Assembly (NCBI GenBank): GCA_905207905.1
Contig: CAJLNC010000010.1
Span: 1 to 46,941, forward strand
DNA from: an uncultured Lachnospiraceae bacterium
Lineage (GTDB): Bacteria > Bacillota_A > Clostridia > Lachnospirales > Lachnospiraceae
Length of the DNA: 46,941 nt
Direction of reading: 5' to 3'
The notes under the pieces were generated by a model. The model saw only the letters and a list, made by a program, of their open reading frames with translations, was not told where the DNA came from and did no database searches. Positions 19,991 through 27,775 of this stretch are shown here, piece after piece (position 1 is the stretch's first letter; every line of letters begins with the position of its first letter). The translations under genes and the position numbers were made by a program.

Positions 19991-20019
19991 AGTATAAAAA
20001 GAATCCGTCCCTCTTAAAA
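19991..20019 (-). promoter_or_regulatory. Candidate promoter of the permease/enzyme arm
   Basis: A good TATACT -10 box (19991-19996) has only a weak -35 (TTTTAA, 20014-20019) at 17-base spacing. This is the pattern expected of a promoter that needs an activator, possibly the AraC-type regulator of this locus. Confidence 0.4.
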
Positions 20020-20125
20020 TGTGGGAAATACACTTCTTATTCACTTTTCTTAACCTTTTTTGTTCCACGCTTTGGCACCTTAAAATAAGTGACCTTTTCA
20101 GCCTTAAATAGTTAATTTTCTTTCA

Positions 20126-20154
20126 TTTTCATACGCCAAAACTTCTGTTATGAT
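20126..20154 (+). promoter_or_regulatory. Candidate promoter of the solute-binding protein gene
   Basis: TATGAT (20149-20154) lies 17 bases after a weak TTTTCA (20126-20131). An inverted repeat (20171-20178 with 20190-20197) just upstream of the ribosome binding site could form a stabilising hairpin at the start of the mRNA. Confidence 0.4.
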
Positions 20155-20213
20155 AGAACTATCAAAAAAATTCCGGCTGGAACGATGGAAGCCGGAAAAG
20201 AAGGAGGAAAACT

Positions 20214-21533
20214 ATGATGAAAAAACAAATCTGGGCAGCAGCCCTCTGCCTTTCTATGACAGCTTCCGCTCTGGCAGGAACGGGAAACATTGCGTTTGCA
20301 GAGGAAGAAAAAGAACCGGTAGAACTGACTCTGTGGGTCACCAGCCGTCAGGAGGATGACTGGAGACTTTCTTATGAAGAACAGTTTCTGGCTGAGCATC
20401 CCTGGATCACCCTGAACAAAGTGGTAAAAGAGGGAGACCCCGGCAATGAATTTTATCAGGGCGTTGCCTCCGGCACCGCTCCGGATCTTGTGAACTGCTC
20501 CTTCACCATGATGGACTCCTATATGACCTCCGGAATCCTGGAGCCGCTCAATCCCTATGTAGAAAACTGGGAGGAATGGGGAAACTTCACCAAAGAATAT
20601 GTGGATATGTTCACCAAGGACGGCACGGTTTACGGTATCCCCAACACCGTTTCTCCCATGCTGTTCGGCTACAACAAAGCGCTTTTTGCTGAAGCTGGCC
20701 TTACCGAGGCTCCCAAGACCTGGGAAGAAGCTCTGGAGATGGCAAAGAAGCTAAACGATCCGGACAATCAGATTTCCGGCTACGCAACTCTGGCAGCAGA
20801 GTGGACGGAATGGTTCTTCCAGTATTACGTTTGGCAGGCAGGCGGCGATCTTACCAAAGAAAACGAGGACGGTACCGCCGAGCTTACCTTTACCGATCCG
20901 GCTGTAATTGAAGCCGCTAAATATTACCAGACCTTAAAGAGCGAGGGCGTTCTTCAAAGCGATCTCACCATGAAATTCGGCGATCTTACCATGAGCTTTG
21001 CTCTGGGAAAAATCGGCATGATGCCATTTGCCTCTGACTGGGTAACAGATGCCATTAACAACGGTATGGATCCCGATGATCTGGGACTGTGCCTGCCTCC
21101 CGCTGGTCCCTCCGGAGAGCAGACTACCGCCATTGCCGGCAGCTGCTATGTCATCAATGCGAAAGCAGATCAGGCTAAAAAGGATGCTGCCTGGGAATAC
21201 ATTGAATTCTTCAACAACAAGGCTTACTTTGCTTCCTACTTTGAAAATCTGGCTACCAAGGGTGCACTCAGCCCGGTAATCATCCCCAGAGATGATATGA
21301 GCGTAACCGATTTCTACGAATTCCCAGCAGATTACAACGAAGTACTGGAAGGTGCCAAGGCTGTAGGCCGCCTGGAATTCTACGGAAAGGCAGACTTTGG
21401 TTCCTATGTAGACCGGGCCGTTCAGAAGATCCTCACCGATCCCAATGCAGATCCGGAAACCGAATTTGCCCAGGCCCAGAAACTGTGTGAAGAGGAAGTG
21501 CTTCCTGACTTCAATGAAGCAAACAAGAAATAA
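20214..21533 (+). CDS. Extracellular solute-binding protein (CUT1 sugar importer)
   Basis: The protein has 439 residues. A 28-residue signal peptide (Lys-rich start, hydrophobic core, FAEEE cleavage region) leads into a family 1 solute-binding fold (LTLWVTSRQEDDWRLSYEEQ; GIPNTVSPMLFGYNKALFAE; LGKIGMMPFASDWV). It should capture the oligosaccharide brought in by the divergently encoded permeases. The only cysteine in the signal region (AAALCLSM) does not fit a lipobox, so the protein seems to be cut by signal peptidase I and not lipid-anchored, which is unusual for a Gram-positive binding protein. RBS AAGGAGG. It is followed by a strong terminator, so it forms its own short transcript, as expected of a highly expressed binding protein. 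Confidence 0.92.
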   Translation: MMKKQIWAAALCLSMTASALAGTGNIAFAEEEKEPVELTLWVTSRQEDDWRLSYEEQFLAEHPWITLNKVVKEGDPGNEFYQGVASGTAPDLVNCSFTMMDSYMTSGILEPLNPYVENWEEWGNFTKEYVDMFTKDGTVYGIPNTVSPMLFGYNKALFAEAGLTEAPKTWEEALEMAKKLNDPDNQISGYATLAAEWTEWFFQYYVWQAGGDLTKENEDGTAELTFTDPAVIEAAKYYQTLKSEGVLQSDLTMKFGDLTMSFALGKIGMMPFASDWVTDAINNGMDPDDLGLCLPPAGPSGEQTTAIAGSCYVINAKADQAKKDAAWEYIEFFNNKAYFASYFENLATKGALSPVIIPRDDMSVTDFYEFPADYNEVLEGAKAVGRLEFYGKADFGSYVDRAVQKILTDPNADPETEFAQAQKLCEEEVLPDFNEANKK

Positions 21534-21573
21534 CCCGTTTCCGCTTATCTCACACCTGTAATACTCTTTTTCC

Positions 21574-21605
21574 AAAAAGGCTGGCCCGCTAGGCCAGTCT
21601 TTTTT
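21574..21605 (+). terminator. Terminator after the solute-binding protein gene
   Basis: An 8-bp GC-rich stem (21579-21586 with 21592-21599) is followed by six T. An A run on the other side could let it act in both directions. Confidence 0.85.
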
Positions 21606-21629
21606 GGAGCTGTTTTTTGCTGTAAAAAA

Positions 21630-21638
21630 TGGTATACT
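21630..21638 (+). promoter_or_regulatory. Extended -10 promoter of the sensor kinase gene
   Basis: TGGTATACT is an extended -10 motif with no clear -35. It lies about 90 bases before the kinase start and just after the preceding terminator. Confidence 0.4.
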
Positions 21639-21729
21639 TGAATTATAGGTTTCTGCCATTGGGAAGCAAAAAACTTTCCTACAGCAAAACAGAAGCGTAT
21701 TTCCCCAATCTAAAAAACGGAGGTTCTTT

Positions 21730-23700
21730 ATGAAGCTGCTTCTCAATATAAAAAACTTGATCCATGGATGGAATTCGTTTGTAAAACGGCAGCTTCGCCG
21801 GGTAGGAATCTTTAGCCGGCTGATCTGTTCCTTTCTCCTTCTGCTGGTAGCTGCCGCCCTGTTTCTTACCTTTTTCTTCTTTCAGCAGTACGCCGCAGAG
21901 ATCGATCAGAATCTGGACCGTTATACTTCACTTCTGGTTCAGAATGTAAATCTGAAGATCCAGGACACGATGCAGGAATACGAAGATCTGGCTCTAGGTT
22001 TTTACGATGATTCCAGAGTTCTTGCCGCCATCGAAGAAAACACCCGTATTCTTCAGGCGCAGGAAAATGAACCGGAGGATTCTGCCCGTCTGAAACGGCT
22101 GGAAGAAAATACTTACCTCATCGAAAATAAGCTCTACACCATGCGGCACAATCAGAAATATATTGTAAATCTCCAGTTTGTCACACCCACCCGGCAGTAT
22201 CACATGGTGGAACAAAACGGCTTCCAGAGAGGAGGAACCATCCGAAATCTGGAGCAATTTTATAACAGTGAATTTTATCTGCTCCCTCAGGAGAAAAAAG
22301 GATACCCGGTATGGATGGACAGCAGAGAGCAGAGCAGCATTTTCTACAAAAACGAACAGAACTTTTACGGTCTTGGAAATATTATCACGCTGGGTATCGG
22401 AGTCTATCAGCCAGTCACCCGTAACTTTCTCGGAGTGCTTCTGCTGAACATTGATCTGAACGTATTCTCCCAGGCCTTAAAAGACTATGACACTTATGAG
22501 GAGGGAAACACCTTCCTCATTGGCCAGGACGGGGTTTTAAGCTGGTCTTCTCCCACCATCCAGGCCCCCTCCTTCCCGCAGGATGCCAATTTGTACTCCC
22601 AAATGCTCTCCCACAACCAGGCTGTGATCCGCCCCTGTATTGACGGAGAGGACATCCTTCTCTCCTACGAACGCGTTCCAGGAACTCAGATCTTTTCCTG
22701 CTACATTGCCAGTCTGGATCTTCTCATGGCCAGGGCTTATCAGATTCGTCGGCTCTGCCTGATGGTGCTGGCCTGCATCGTCCTGGTATGCCTGCTTCTT
22801 TCCTGGTATGTGACTGCCAGCATTGCAGAACCGATCCGCAGGCTGATCCAGGTCATGCAAAAGACCGGAAAGGGGAAGTGGACTGCCCGCTATAAAAACA
22901 GCGGCCACGATGAGATCACCATATTGGGAGACTGCTTTAATGAAATGGCAGAAAATATCAGCCAGCTGATGGAACAGGTCTATCTGTCTGAAATTCAGCG
23001 CCAGCAGACACTGCTCTGCTGGAAAAATGCTCAGCTGGACGCCCTGCTGATGCAGATCAATCCCCATTTTCTCTACAATACCCTGGATATCATCCGCTGG
23101 GAAGCCATGTATGAAGCCAACGGAGAGAGCCGGGTAACCCAGATGATCGAAAAGTTCAGCCAGCTCTGCCGGATTGGAATGCGCACAGGCGGAAACACAA
23201 TTCCTCTTCAGGAGAGCATCGAACACGCCTCTACCTATATGGAAGTGATCAATTTCCGGCACAGTACTAAAATCCAGCTGAACATCAACACTCAGGTAGA
23301 CGCCCATGCCCTCTACATTCCGCAATTCATGCTCCAGCCCATCCTGGAAAATGCTGTTGTACACGCTTTCGACGGAGGCAGCAAAGGTTACTGCATCTCC
23401 ATCTCCTCTGCCAAGAAAGGACAATTTCTTGAGATTCTGGTGGAAGATAACGGAAAGGGTATGGAACCAGAAGAATTATCCCGGCTTCGTTCTTCTCTTT
23501 CGCAGATGGAGACCGCTGACACCAGCATTGGACTGGTCAACGTCAATCAGCGCATCCGTCTCTTCTACGGAAATAATTATGGTATCCAGGTAGAAAGCCA
23601 GGCAGGTACAGGAACCCAGGTAAAAATCCTGCTGCCGCTTCGGCACTACTCAGAAAACATGGCCATTGCCAATACTGCAGGAGGTGTTCCCACGTTATGA
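21730..23700 (+). CDS. YesM-type sensor histidine kinase
   Basis: The protein has 656 residues. A membrane segment (about 30-52) is followed by an extracellular sensor domain of about 280 residues, a second membrane segment (about 338-360) and a HAMP linker. Next come the His_kinase region with QINPHFLYNTLD (phosphorylated His446) and the C-terminal ATPase domain (ILENAVVHAF, VEDNGKGM, GLVNVNQRIRLFYG). This is the LytS/YesM class, which usually pairs with AraC-type response regulators and responds to extracellular sugars. The gene overlaps the response regulator gene by four bases (ATGA), so translation is coupled. RBS ACGGAGG. It probably senses the glycan handled by this locus, perhaps through the secreted binding protein. 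Confidence 0.93.
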   Translation: MKLLLNIKNLIHGWNSFVKRQLRRVGIFSRLICSFLLLLVAAALFLTFFFFQQYAAEIDQNLDRYTSLLVQNVNLKIQDTMQEYEDLALGFYDDSRVLAAIEENTRILQAQENEPEDSARLKRLEENTYLIENKLYTMRHNQKYIVNLQFVTPTRQYHMVEQNGFQRGGTIRNLEQFYNSEFYLLPQEKKGYPVWMDSREQSSIFYKNEQNFYGLGNIITLGIGVYQPVTRNFLGVLLLNIDLNVFSQALKDYDTYEEGNTFLIGQDGVLSWSSPTIQAPSFPQDANLYSQMLSHNQAVIRPCIDGEDILLSYERVPGTQIFSCYIASLDLLMARAYQIRRLCLMVLACIVLVCLLLSWYVTASIAEPIRRLIQVMQKTGKGKWTARYKNSGHDEITILGDCFNEMAENISQLMEQVYLSEIQRQQTLLCWKNAQLDALLMQINPHFLYNTLDIIRWEAMYEANGESRVTQMIEKFSQLCRIGMRTGGNTIPLQESIEHASTYMEVINFRHSTKIQLNINTQVDAHALYIPQFMLQPILENAVVHAFDGGSKGYCISISSAKKGQFLEILVEDNGKGMEPEELSRLRSSLSQMETADTSIGLVNVNQRIRLFYGNNYGIQVESQAGTGTQVKILLPLRHYSENMAIANTAGGVPTL

Positions 23701-25217
23701 TGTATCAAGTATTAATTGTGGATGATGAAGAAATTGTCTGCCGGGGTCTGGCTCAATTTGTAAAATGGCAGGAACAGGGCTTCGAAGTTGCCGGAACCGC
23801 CCACAGTGCCGATGAGGCGTTGGCCCTGCTGAAGCGCCTTTCTGTCAATGTGATCTTTCTGGATATCCGAATGCCCGGAATGAGCGGTTTAGAGCTTTTA
23901 AAAATCCTCCATCAGCGCTATCCTGCCGTAAAGTGCGTGATCTTAAGCGGTCATTCAGACTTTTCCTACGCTCAGGAGGCCATCCGCTTCGGCGCTATCG
24001 ATTATCTTACAAAGCCGGTAGTGCTGAAGGATGTGGAAGCTCTTCTCCAGCGCCTTTTTCAGGAATTTGAGAATCAACGGCGGGAAAGACAGATCCATAC
24101 CAACCGGCTCGAAGCGCTCTTAATCTCCGCTGCAAAGGGATACGCCAGCGTGGATACTGTGAAATACAGACTCCCTCCGCTGGAACACTGGTACGGACTG
24201 TCCCTTGGTCTTTTAGACCACTCTCTTCAGGAAGACCAGATCGCTAAAAAGAAAGAACAGATGCGTTTTCAGATTTCTGCCCTGATTCCTTCCGCCCGGT
24301 TCCTGAATGATGAAGTTTTTTCCCTCTTCTGCATCATTCCCTGCAAAACCGCGGCAGAATTTGACTCCTTTCTCTCCATGCTGGAACAGTTCTGTACCGG
24401 GCTGCAGGAATGGGCCTGCGGCGCCAGCAAGGAAAAATGCGGCCACCAGCAGCTCCACGAAGGATGGACGGAAGCCGGCCGGGCGCTGCGATATCACAGA
24501 GCCGGTTCCAAGGAAGGAGTGATCCTCTACCAGAATATTGAACCGCTCTTTTCCCACAGCTCCCAGTCTATGCAGGATGCTCTGCCTGAACTATTGCGCT
24601 GCCTTACCAATCCGGATACCAGACGAAGAGCGCTCCCCTTTCTCCAGGAGACACTCACCACCGCTATGGGTTCCACCCTTACAGTCACTCAGTATCAATC
24701 TGCCTGCATCAGTTTTCTTATTGAATTAAACAGCTATCTGCAAAGCTTCCAGCTGCCGGGAACAGAGCTTCACAGAAGGTTAAATCAGACGCTCAGCCGC
24801 ATCCTGCTCTGTCAGAATCATCCGTCCAGCGCCGACTGCATGATGGATTATCTGCGCTGGCTCATCGCTCTCCTGGATCAATCCGATGACCAGTCTATCA
24901 GCCGGGACGTGATTCGGGAAATCCAACTTTATATTCGATTAAACTTTGCGGAAAATATCAGCCTCAATTCTCTGGCAGAACAGTTTTTCCTGCATCCCAA
25001 CTATTTAAGCAGGCTGTTTAAAGAAAAAACCGGGGAAAATTTTATTGAATATCTCACAGAAGTGCGAATGGAAAAGGTAAAAGAACTGCTGAAAAACTCT
25101 GACCGGAAGATCGTGGAAATCTGCGAAATGACAGGCTACGACAATCCCCGGTATTTCAGCAAGGTTTTTAAGCAGTACACAGGGATGACCCCAAAGGAAT
25201 ATCGGGAAGGGAATTAG
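23697..25217 (+). CDS. YesN-type response regulator with AraC DNA-binding domain
   Basis: The protein has 506 residues. The receiver domain (1-120) has the acidic pair (VDDEE), the phospho-acceptor D56 (VIFLDIRMPGMSG) and the conserved Lys (YLTKPV). A poorly conserved middle region (about 130-390) is followed by two AraC helix-turn-helix motifs (NSLAEQFFLHPNYLSRLFKE; IVEICEMTGYDNPRYFSKVF). It is translationally coupled to the kinase gene. It should activate the permease/enzyme arm and the binding-protein gene, whose -35 boxes are weak. It converges on the rplA terminator. Confidence 0.93.
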   Translation: MMYQVLIVDDEEIVCRGLAQFVKWQEQGFEVAGTAHSADEALALLKRLSVNVIFLDIRMPGMSGLELLKILHQRYPAVKCVILSGHSDFSYAQEAIRFGAIDYLTKPVVLKDVEALLQRLFQEFENQRRERQIHTNRLEALLISAAKGYASVDTVKYRLPPLEHWYGLSLGLLDHSLQEDQIAKKKEQMRFQISALIPSARFLNDEVFSLFCIIPCKTAAEFDSFLSMLEQFCTGLQEWACGASKEKCGHQQLHEGWTEAGRALRYHRAGSKEGVILYQNIEPLFSHSSQSMQDALPELLRCLTNPDTRRRALPFLQETLTTAMGSTLTVTQYQSACISFLIELNSYLQSFQLPGTELHRRLNQTLSRILLCQNHPSSADCMMDYLRWLIALLDQSDDQSISRDVIREIQLYIRLNFAENISLNSLAEQFFLHPNYLSRLFKEKTGENFIEYLTEVRMEKVKELLKNSDRKIVEICEMTGYDNPRYFSKVFKQYTGMTPKEYREGN

Positions 25218-25323
25218 TGTTTTGCAGCCCCACCCATACCGCTCTTCCCCCAAAGATCTCCTAAATTTGCCGTCCTTCCAAGAGTCCGGGCTTTCGTACC
25301 GCCAATGCCGCCCTCAGATCCAG

Positions 25324-25400
25324 ATAAAAAAACCACGCCCAACAAACCCGCAGTCTCTCAGCCTCCTGGGCTTGAAAATACTGCCTGTTTCGTTGGGCGC
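25324..25400 (-). terminator. Terminator of the rpmG-rplA operon
   Basis: A long nested hairpin pairs 25336-25343 with 25392-25399 and contains inner stems (25350-25354 with 25380-25384, and an AGCC/GGCT pair). On the minus strand it is followed by GGTTTTTTT. It begins about 20 bases after the rplA stop, so rplKA transcripts end before the glycan locus. Confidence 0.65.
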
Positions 25401-25418
25401 AGTTTTTATCAGCTTAAC

Positions 25419-26111
25419 TTAAGCCAATTTTGTCGTATTCAGCTTTACGCCAGGTCCCATGGTGGGGGCGATGGTCACGCTTCTTAAGTACTGTCCTTTT
25501 AAAGCGGCCGGTTTTGCTTTATTTATTGCTTCAATAAGCGTCTGGAAGTTGTCCGTTAACTGTTCTTCTGTGAAAGAAGCTTTTCCGATTGGCACGTGGA
25601 TAATGTTGGTCTTGTCCAGTCTGTATTCAATCTTACCAGCTTTGATGTCGTTTACAGCCTTGGTAACATCCATGGTTACGGTACCTGCCTTGGGGTTGGG
25701 CATTAATCCCTTCGGTCCAAGGATACGGCCCAGACGTCCAACTACGCCCATCATATCCGGGGTAGCTACTACTACGTCAAAATCCAGCCATCCCTCGTTC
25801 TGAATCTTCGGTACCAGTTCCTCAGCGCCTACGTACTCAGCGCCTGCTGCCAGAGCCTCATCAGCCTTTGCATTCTTAGCGAATACCAGCACACGAACCT
25901 TTTTACCAGTTCCATGAGGAAGGACAACTGCGCCACGGATCTGCTGATCTGCATGACGTCCATCACAGCCAGTTCTGATATGAACTTCGATTGTCTCATC
26001 AAATTTTGCTACAGCAGCCTTTTTTGCCAGGCTGATCGCTTCATTTACATCATAGAGGGTAGCGCGGTCGATTGCCTTAGCTGCCTCTGTATATTTCTTA
26101 CTTCTCTTCAT
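25419..26111 (-). CDS. rplA: 50S ribosomal protein L1
   Basis: The protein has 230 residues and is full length. The typical N-terminus ([15 protein letters not shown]), the RNA-binding segment ([26 protein letters not shown], in parts) and the C-terminal [15 protein letters not shown] are present. L1 forms the mobile stalk at the E site and can repress its own operon. It follows rplK by about 55 bases. It is the last gene of this transcript because a terminator follows and the next 12.6 kb are unrelated; in most bacteria rplJ would come next. Confidence 0.98.
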   Translation of the reverse strand: MKRSKKYTEAAKAIDRATLYDVNEAISLAKKAAVAKFDETIEVHIRTGCDGRHADQQIRGAVVLPHGTGKKVRVLVFAKNAKADEALAAGAEYVGAEELVPKIQNEGWLDFDVVVATPDMMGVVGRLGRILGPKGLMPNPKAGTVTMDVTKAVNDIKAGKIEYRLDKTNIIHVPIGKASFTEEQLTDNFQTLIEAINKAKPAALKGQYLRSVTIAPTMGPGVKLNTTKLA

Positions 26112-26166
26112 ATTAAATAACCTCCTGGTGGTATTTGCGGGAATAACCCTCCCACTTGCTCAATGC

Positions 26167-26592
26167 CTACTCTTCAACAGTGATACCCATGCTTCTTGCG
26201 GTACCAGCGATCATGCTCATAGCTGCCTCAACGCTGCTAGCGTTCAAATCCGGCATCTTCATCTCTGCGATCTCACGAACCTTGTCCTTGGAAATGGTAG
26301 CTACCTTGTTCTTGTTGGGAACACCAGAACCAGACTTTAAGTTACATGCCTTCTTCAGAAGAACTGCTGCAGGCGGAGTCTTGGTAATGAAGCTGAAGCT
26401 TCTGTCTGCATATACAGTGATCACTACCGGAATGATCAGATCGCCCTTATCTGCGGTTCTGGCATTAAACTCCTTGGTAAACTGTACGATATTTACACCG
26501 TGCTGACCCAGAGCCGGACCAACAGGCGGAGCCGGAGTAGCCTTGCCAGCAGGAATCTGTAATTTAATATAACCGGTTACTTTCTTTGCCAT
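26167..26592 (-). CDS. rplK: 50S ribosomal protein L11
   Basis: The protein has 141 residues. It has the L11 signature at the N-terminus ([20 protein letters not shown]) and the rRNA-binding C-terminal domain ([24 protein letters not shown]). It forms the base of the GTPase-associated centre with L10 and L7/L12. The ribosome binding site (TAGGAGG) and the spacing to nusG (72 bases) are ordinary. Confidence 0.98.
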   Translation of the reverse strand: MAKKVTGYIKLQIPAGKATPAPPVGPALGQHGVNIVQFTKEFNARTADKGDLIIPVVITVYADRSFSFITKTPPAAVLLKKACNLKSGSGVPNKNKVATISKDKVREIAEMKMPDLNASSVEAAMSMIAGTARSMGITVEE

Positions 26593-26664
26593 TTTAATGA
26601 CCTCCTATGTGGTAATGTCGGGGGTTTCCCTCCCACGCTGCGGATGCTTCCGCAGGATTTGCTG

Positions 26665-27180
26665 TTACATTTTTCTGATTTCTGTGAAACTTATCTCTAC
26701 CGGTGTTTCACGACCGAACAGTTCAACATTGATGGTGACACTCTGCTTGCTCTGGTTAATGGCTTGGATCACACCCACCGTGTCTTTCCAAACGCCGCCG
26801 ATCACATTCACGGTATCGCCTTCCTGGAAATCCACTTCAATGTTCGCTGCCTGAATGCCAAGATTGAACATCTCTGTCTCCGTCAGCGGAACGGGTTTGG
26901 ATCCCGGACCAACAAATCCGGTAACACCTCTGGTGTTTCTCACAACATACCAGGTATCATCGTTCATGATCATATTCAGGAGTACGTAGCCCGGAAACAT
27001 TTTCTTCTGAACTGTCTTGCGAACACCGTTCTTTAATTCCACTACTTCCTGCAGAGGAACCCGAACCTCCAAAATCTGATCCTCCAGATGTCTGTTTTCA
27101 ATTGTCTTTTCAATGTTGGCCTTTACCTTGTTCTCATACCCGGAATAGGTATGCACTACATACCAGCATGCTTCTGCCAT
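26665..27180 (-). CDS. nusG: Transcription termination/antitermination factor NusG
   Basis: The protein has 171 residues. The N-terminal NGN domain (WYVVHTYSGYENKVKANIEK; FPGYVLLNMIMNDDTWYVVRN; TRGVTGFVG) is followed by a KOW domain (FQEGDTVNVIGGVWKDTVGVI). It binds RNA polymerase and modulates pausing and coupling with ribosomes. It lies 24 bases from secE, in one operon. There is no insertion domain. Confidence 0.98.
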   Translation of the reverse strand: MAEACWYVVHTYSGYENKVKANIEKTIENRHLEDQILEVRVPLQEVVELKNGVRKTVQKKMFPGYVLLNMIMNDDTWYVVRNTRGVTGFVGPGSKPVPLTETEMFNLGIQAANIEVDFQEGDTVNVIGGVWKDTVGVIQAINQSKQSVTINVELFGRETPVEISFTEIRKM

Positions 27181-27204
27181 ACGATCACCCTTGTCCTTTA
27201 TGAA

Positions 27205-27411
27205 CTAGAAACTGAAGTTTACCAGGAAATCAATGCCATACTGAACGATAAAGTCCAGAAGTGCAATAATGATTCCGAGCGCAACAGAAACAACCACAAC
27301 CGCAGTTGTCTGCTTTACAAGGTCTTGCTTATTCGGCCAGATGATCTTTCTGAATTCTGCCTTCAGACCATCAAACCAGCTTTTCTTGGGGGTAATTTCT
27401 GTTTTTCCCAT
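27205..27411 (-). CDS. secE: Preprotein translocase subunit SecE
   Basis: The protein has 68 residues, the short single-span Gram-positive form. A polar N-terminus with the conserved FRKIIWPNKQDLVKQT amphipathic helix leads to one membrane segment (VVVVSVALGIIIALLDFIVQ). It is an essential clamp of the SecYEG channel. It lies between rpmG and nusG, the usual place. Confidence 0.97.
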   Translation of the reverse strand: MGKTEITPKKSWFDGLKAEFRKIIWPNKQDLVKQTTAVVVVSVALGIIIALLDFIVQYGIDFLVNFSF

Positions 27412-27438
27412 TTGCTAACTCCTTTGCCCGAAATCTGA

Positions 27439-27588
27439 TTACTTGGTCTCTTTGTGAGTTGTATGCCGCTTGCAGAAACGACAATACTTTTTGGTTTCCA
27501 TTCTGTCCGGATGAGTTTTCTTATCCTTCGTCATGTTGTAGTTACGCTGTTTACATTCTGTACATGCCAATGTAATTCTAGTACGCAC
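27439..27588 (-). CDS. rpmG: 50S ribosomal protein L33
   Basis: This 49-residue protein was read directly from the sequence. It begins [18 protein letters not shown], and the pairs CTEC and CRFC form the zinc-binding (C+) type of L33. The start codon is GTG, preceded by GAGGTGG. It is the first gene of the rpmG-secE-nusG-rplK-rplA operon, 27 bases before secE. It has no tRNA neighbours, although tRNA genes often sit here in other genomes. Confidence 0.95.
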   Translation of the reverse strand: MRTRITLACTECKQRNYNMTKDKKTHPDRMETKKYCRFCKRHTTHKETK

Positions 27589-27660
27589 AACTTCCACCTC
27601 GCTCTCCTTAATTTTAGTTACGTCTCTGCGATCCGCTTAAAAACCGCAGATTTTAGGCAT

Positions 27661-27708
27661 AAAAAAAAAGCCTGCTTCCATACGCCTGCCTAGTATAGCA
27701 CAGCAGGC
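27661..27708 (-). terminator. Terminator of the symporter gene, overlapping the next promoter
   Basis: On the minus strand GCCTGCT (27702-27708) can pair with AGCAGGC just before a run of nine T (27661-27669). The loop contains the -10 box of the rpmG promoter. A second GGCAGGC offers an alternative pairing partner. Confidence 0.5.
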
Positions 27709-27721
27709 AATGGAAAGTCAA
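27692..27721 (-). promoter_or_regulatory. Promoter of the rpmG-secE-nusG-rplK-rplA operon
   Basis: Minus-strand TTGACT (27716-27721) and TATACT (27692-27697) lie 18 bases apart, about 100 bases before the rpmG GTG. Confidence 0.7.
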
Positions 27722-27775
27722 GCTTTTTGACAAAAAACACGGTTTGCCAATCCTTAGAATTTGTTCCGCTTTCTG

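Noticed and set aside
27439..27775. tRNA gene between the symporter and secE
   Set aside because: tRNA genes are common here in other bacteria, but no cloverleaf or CCA end could be found.
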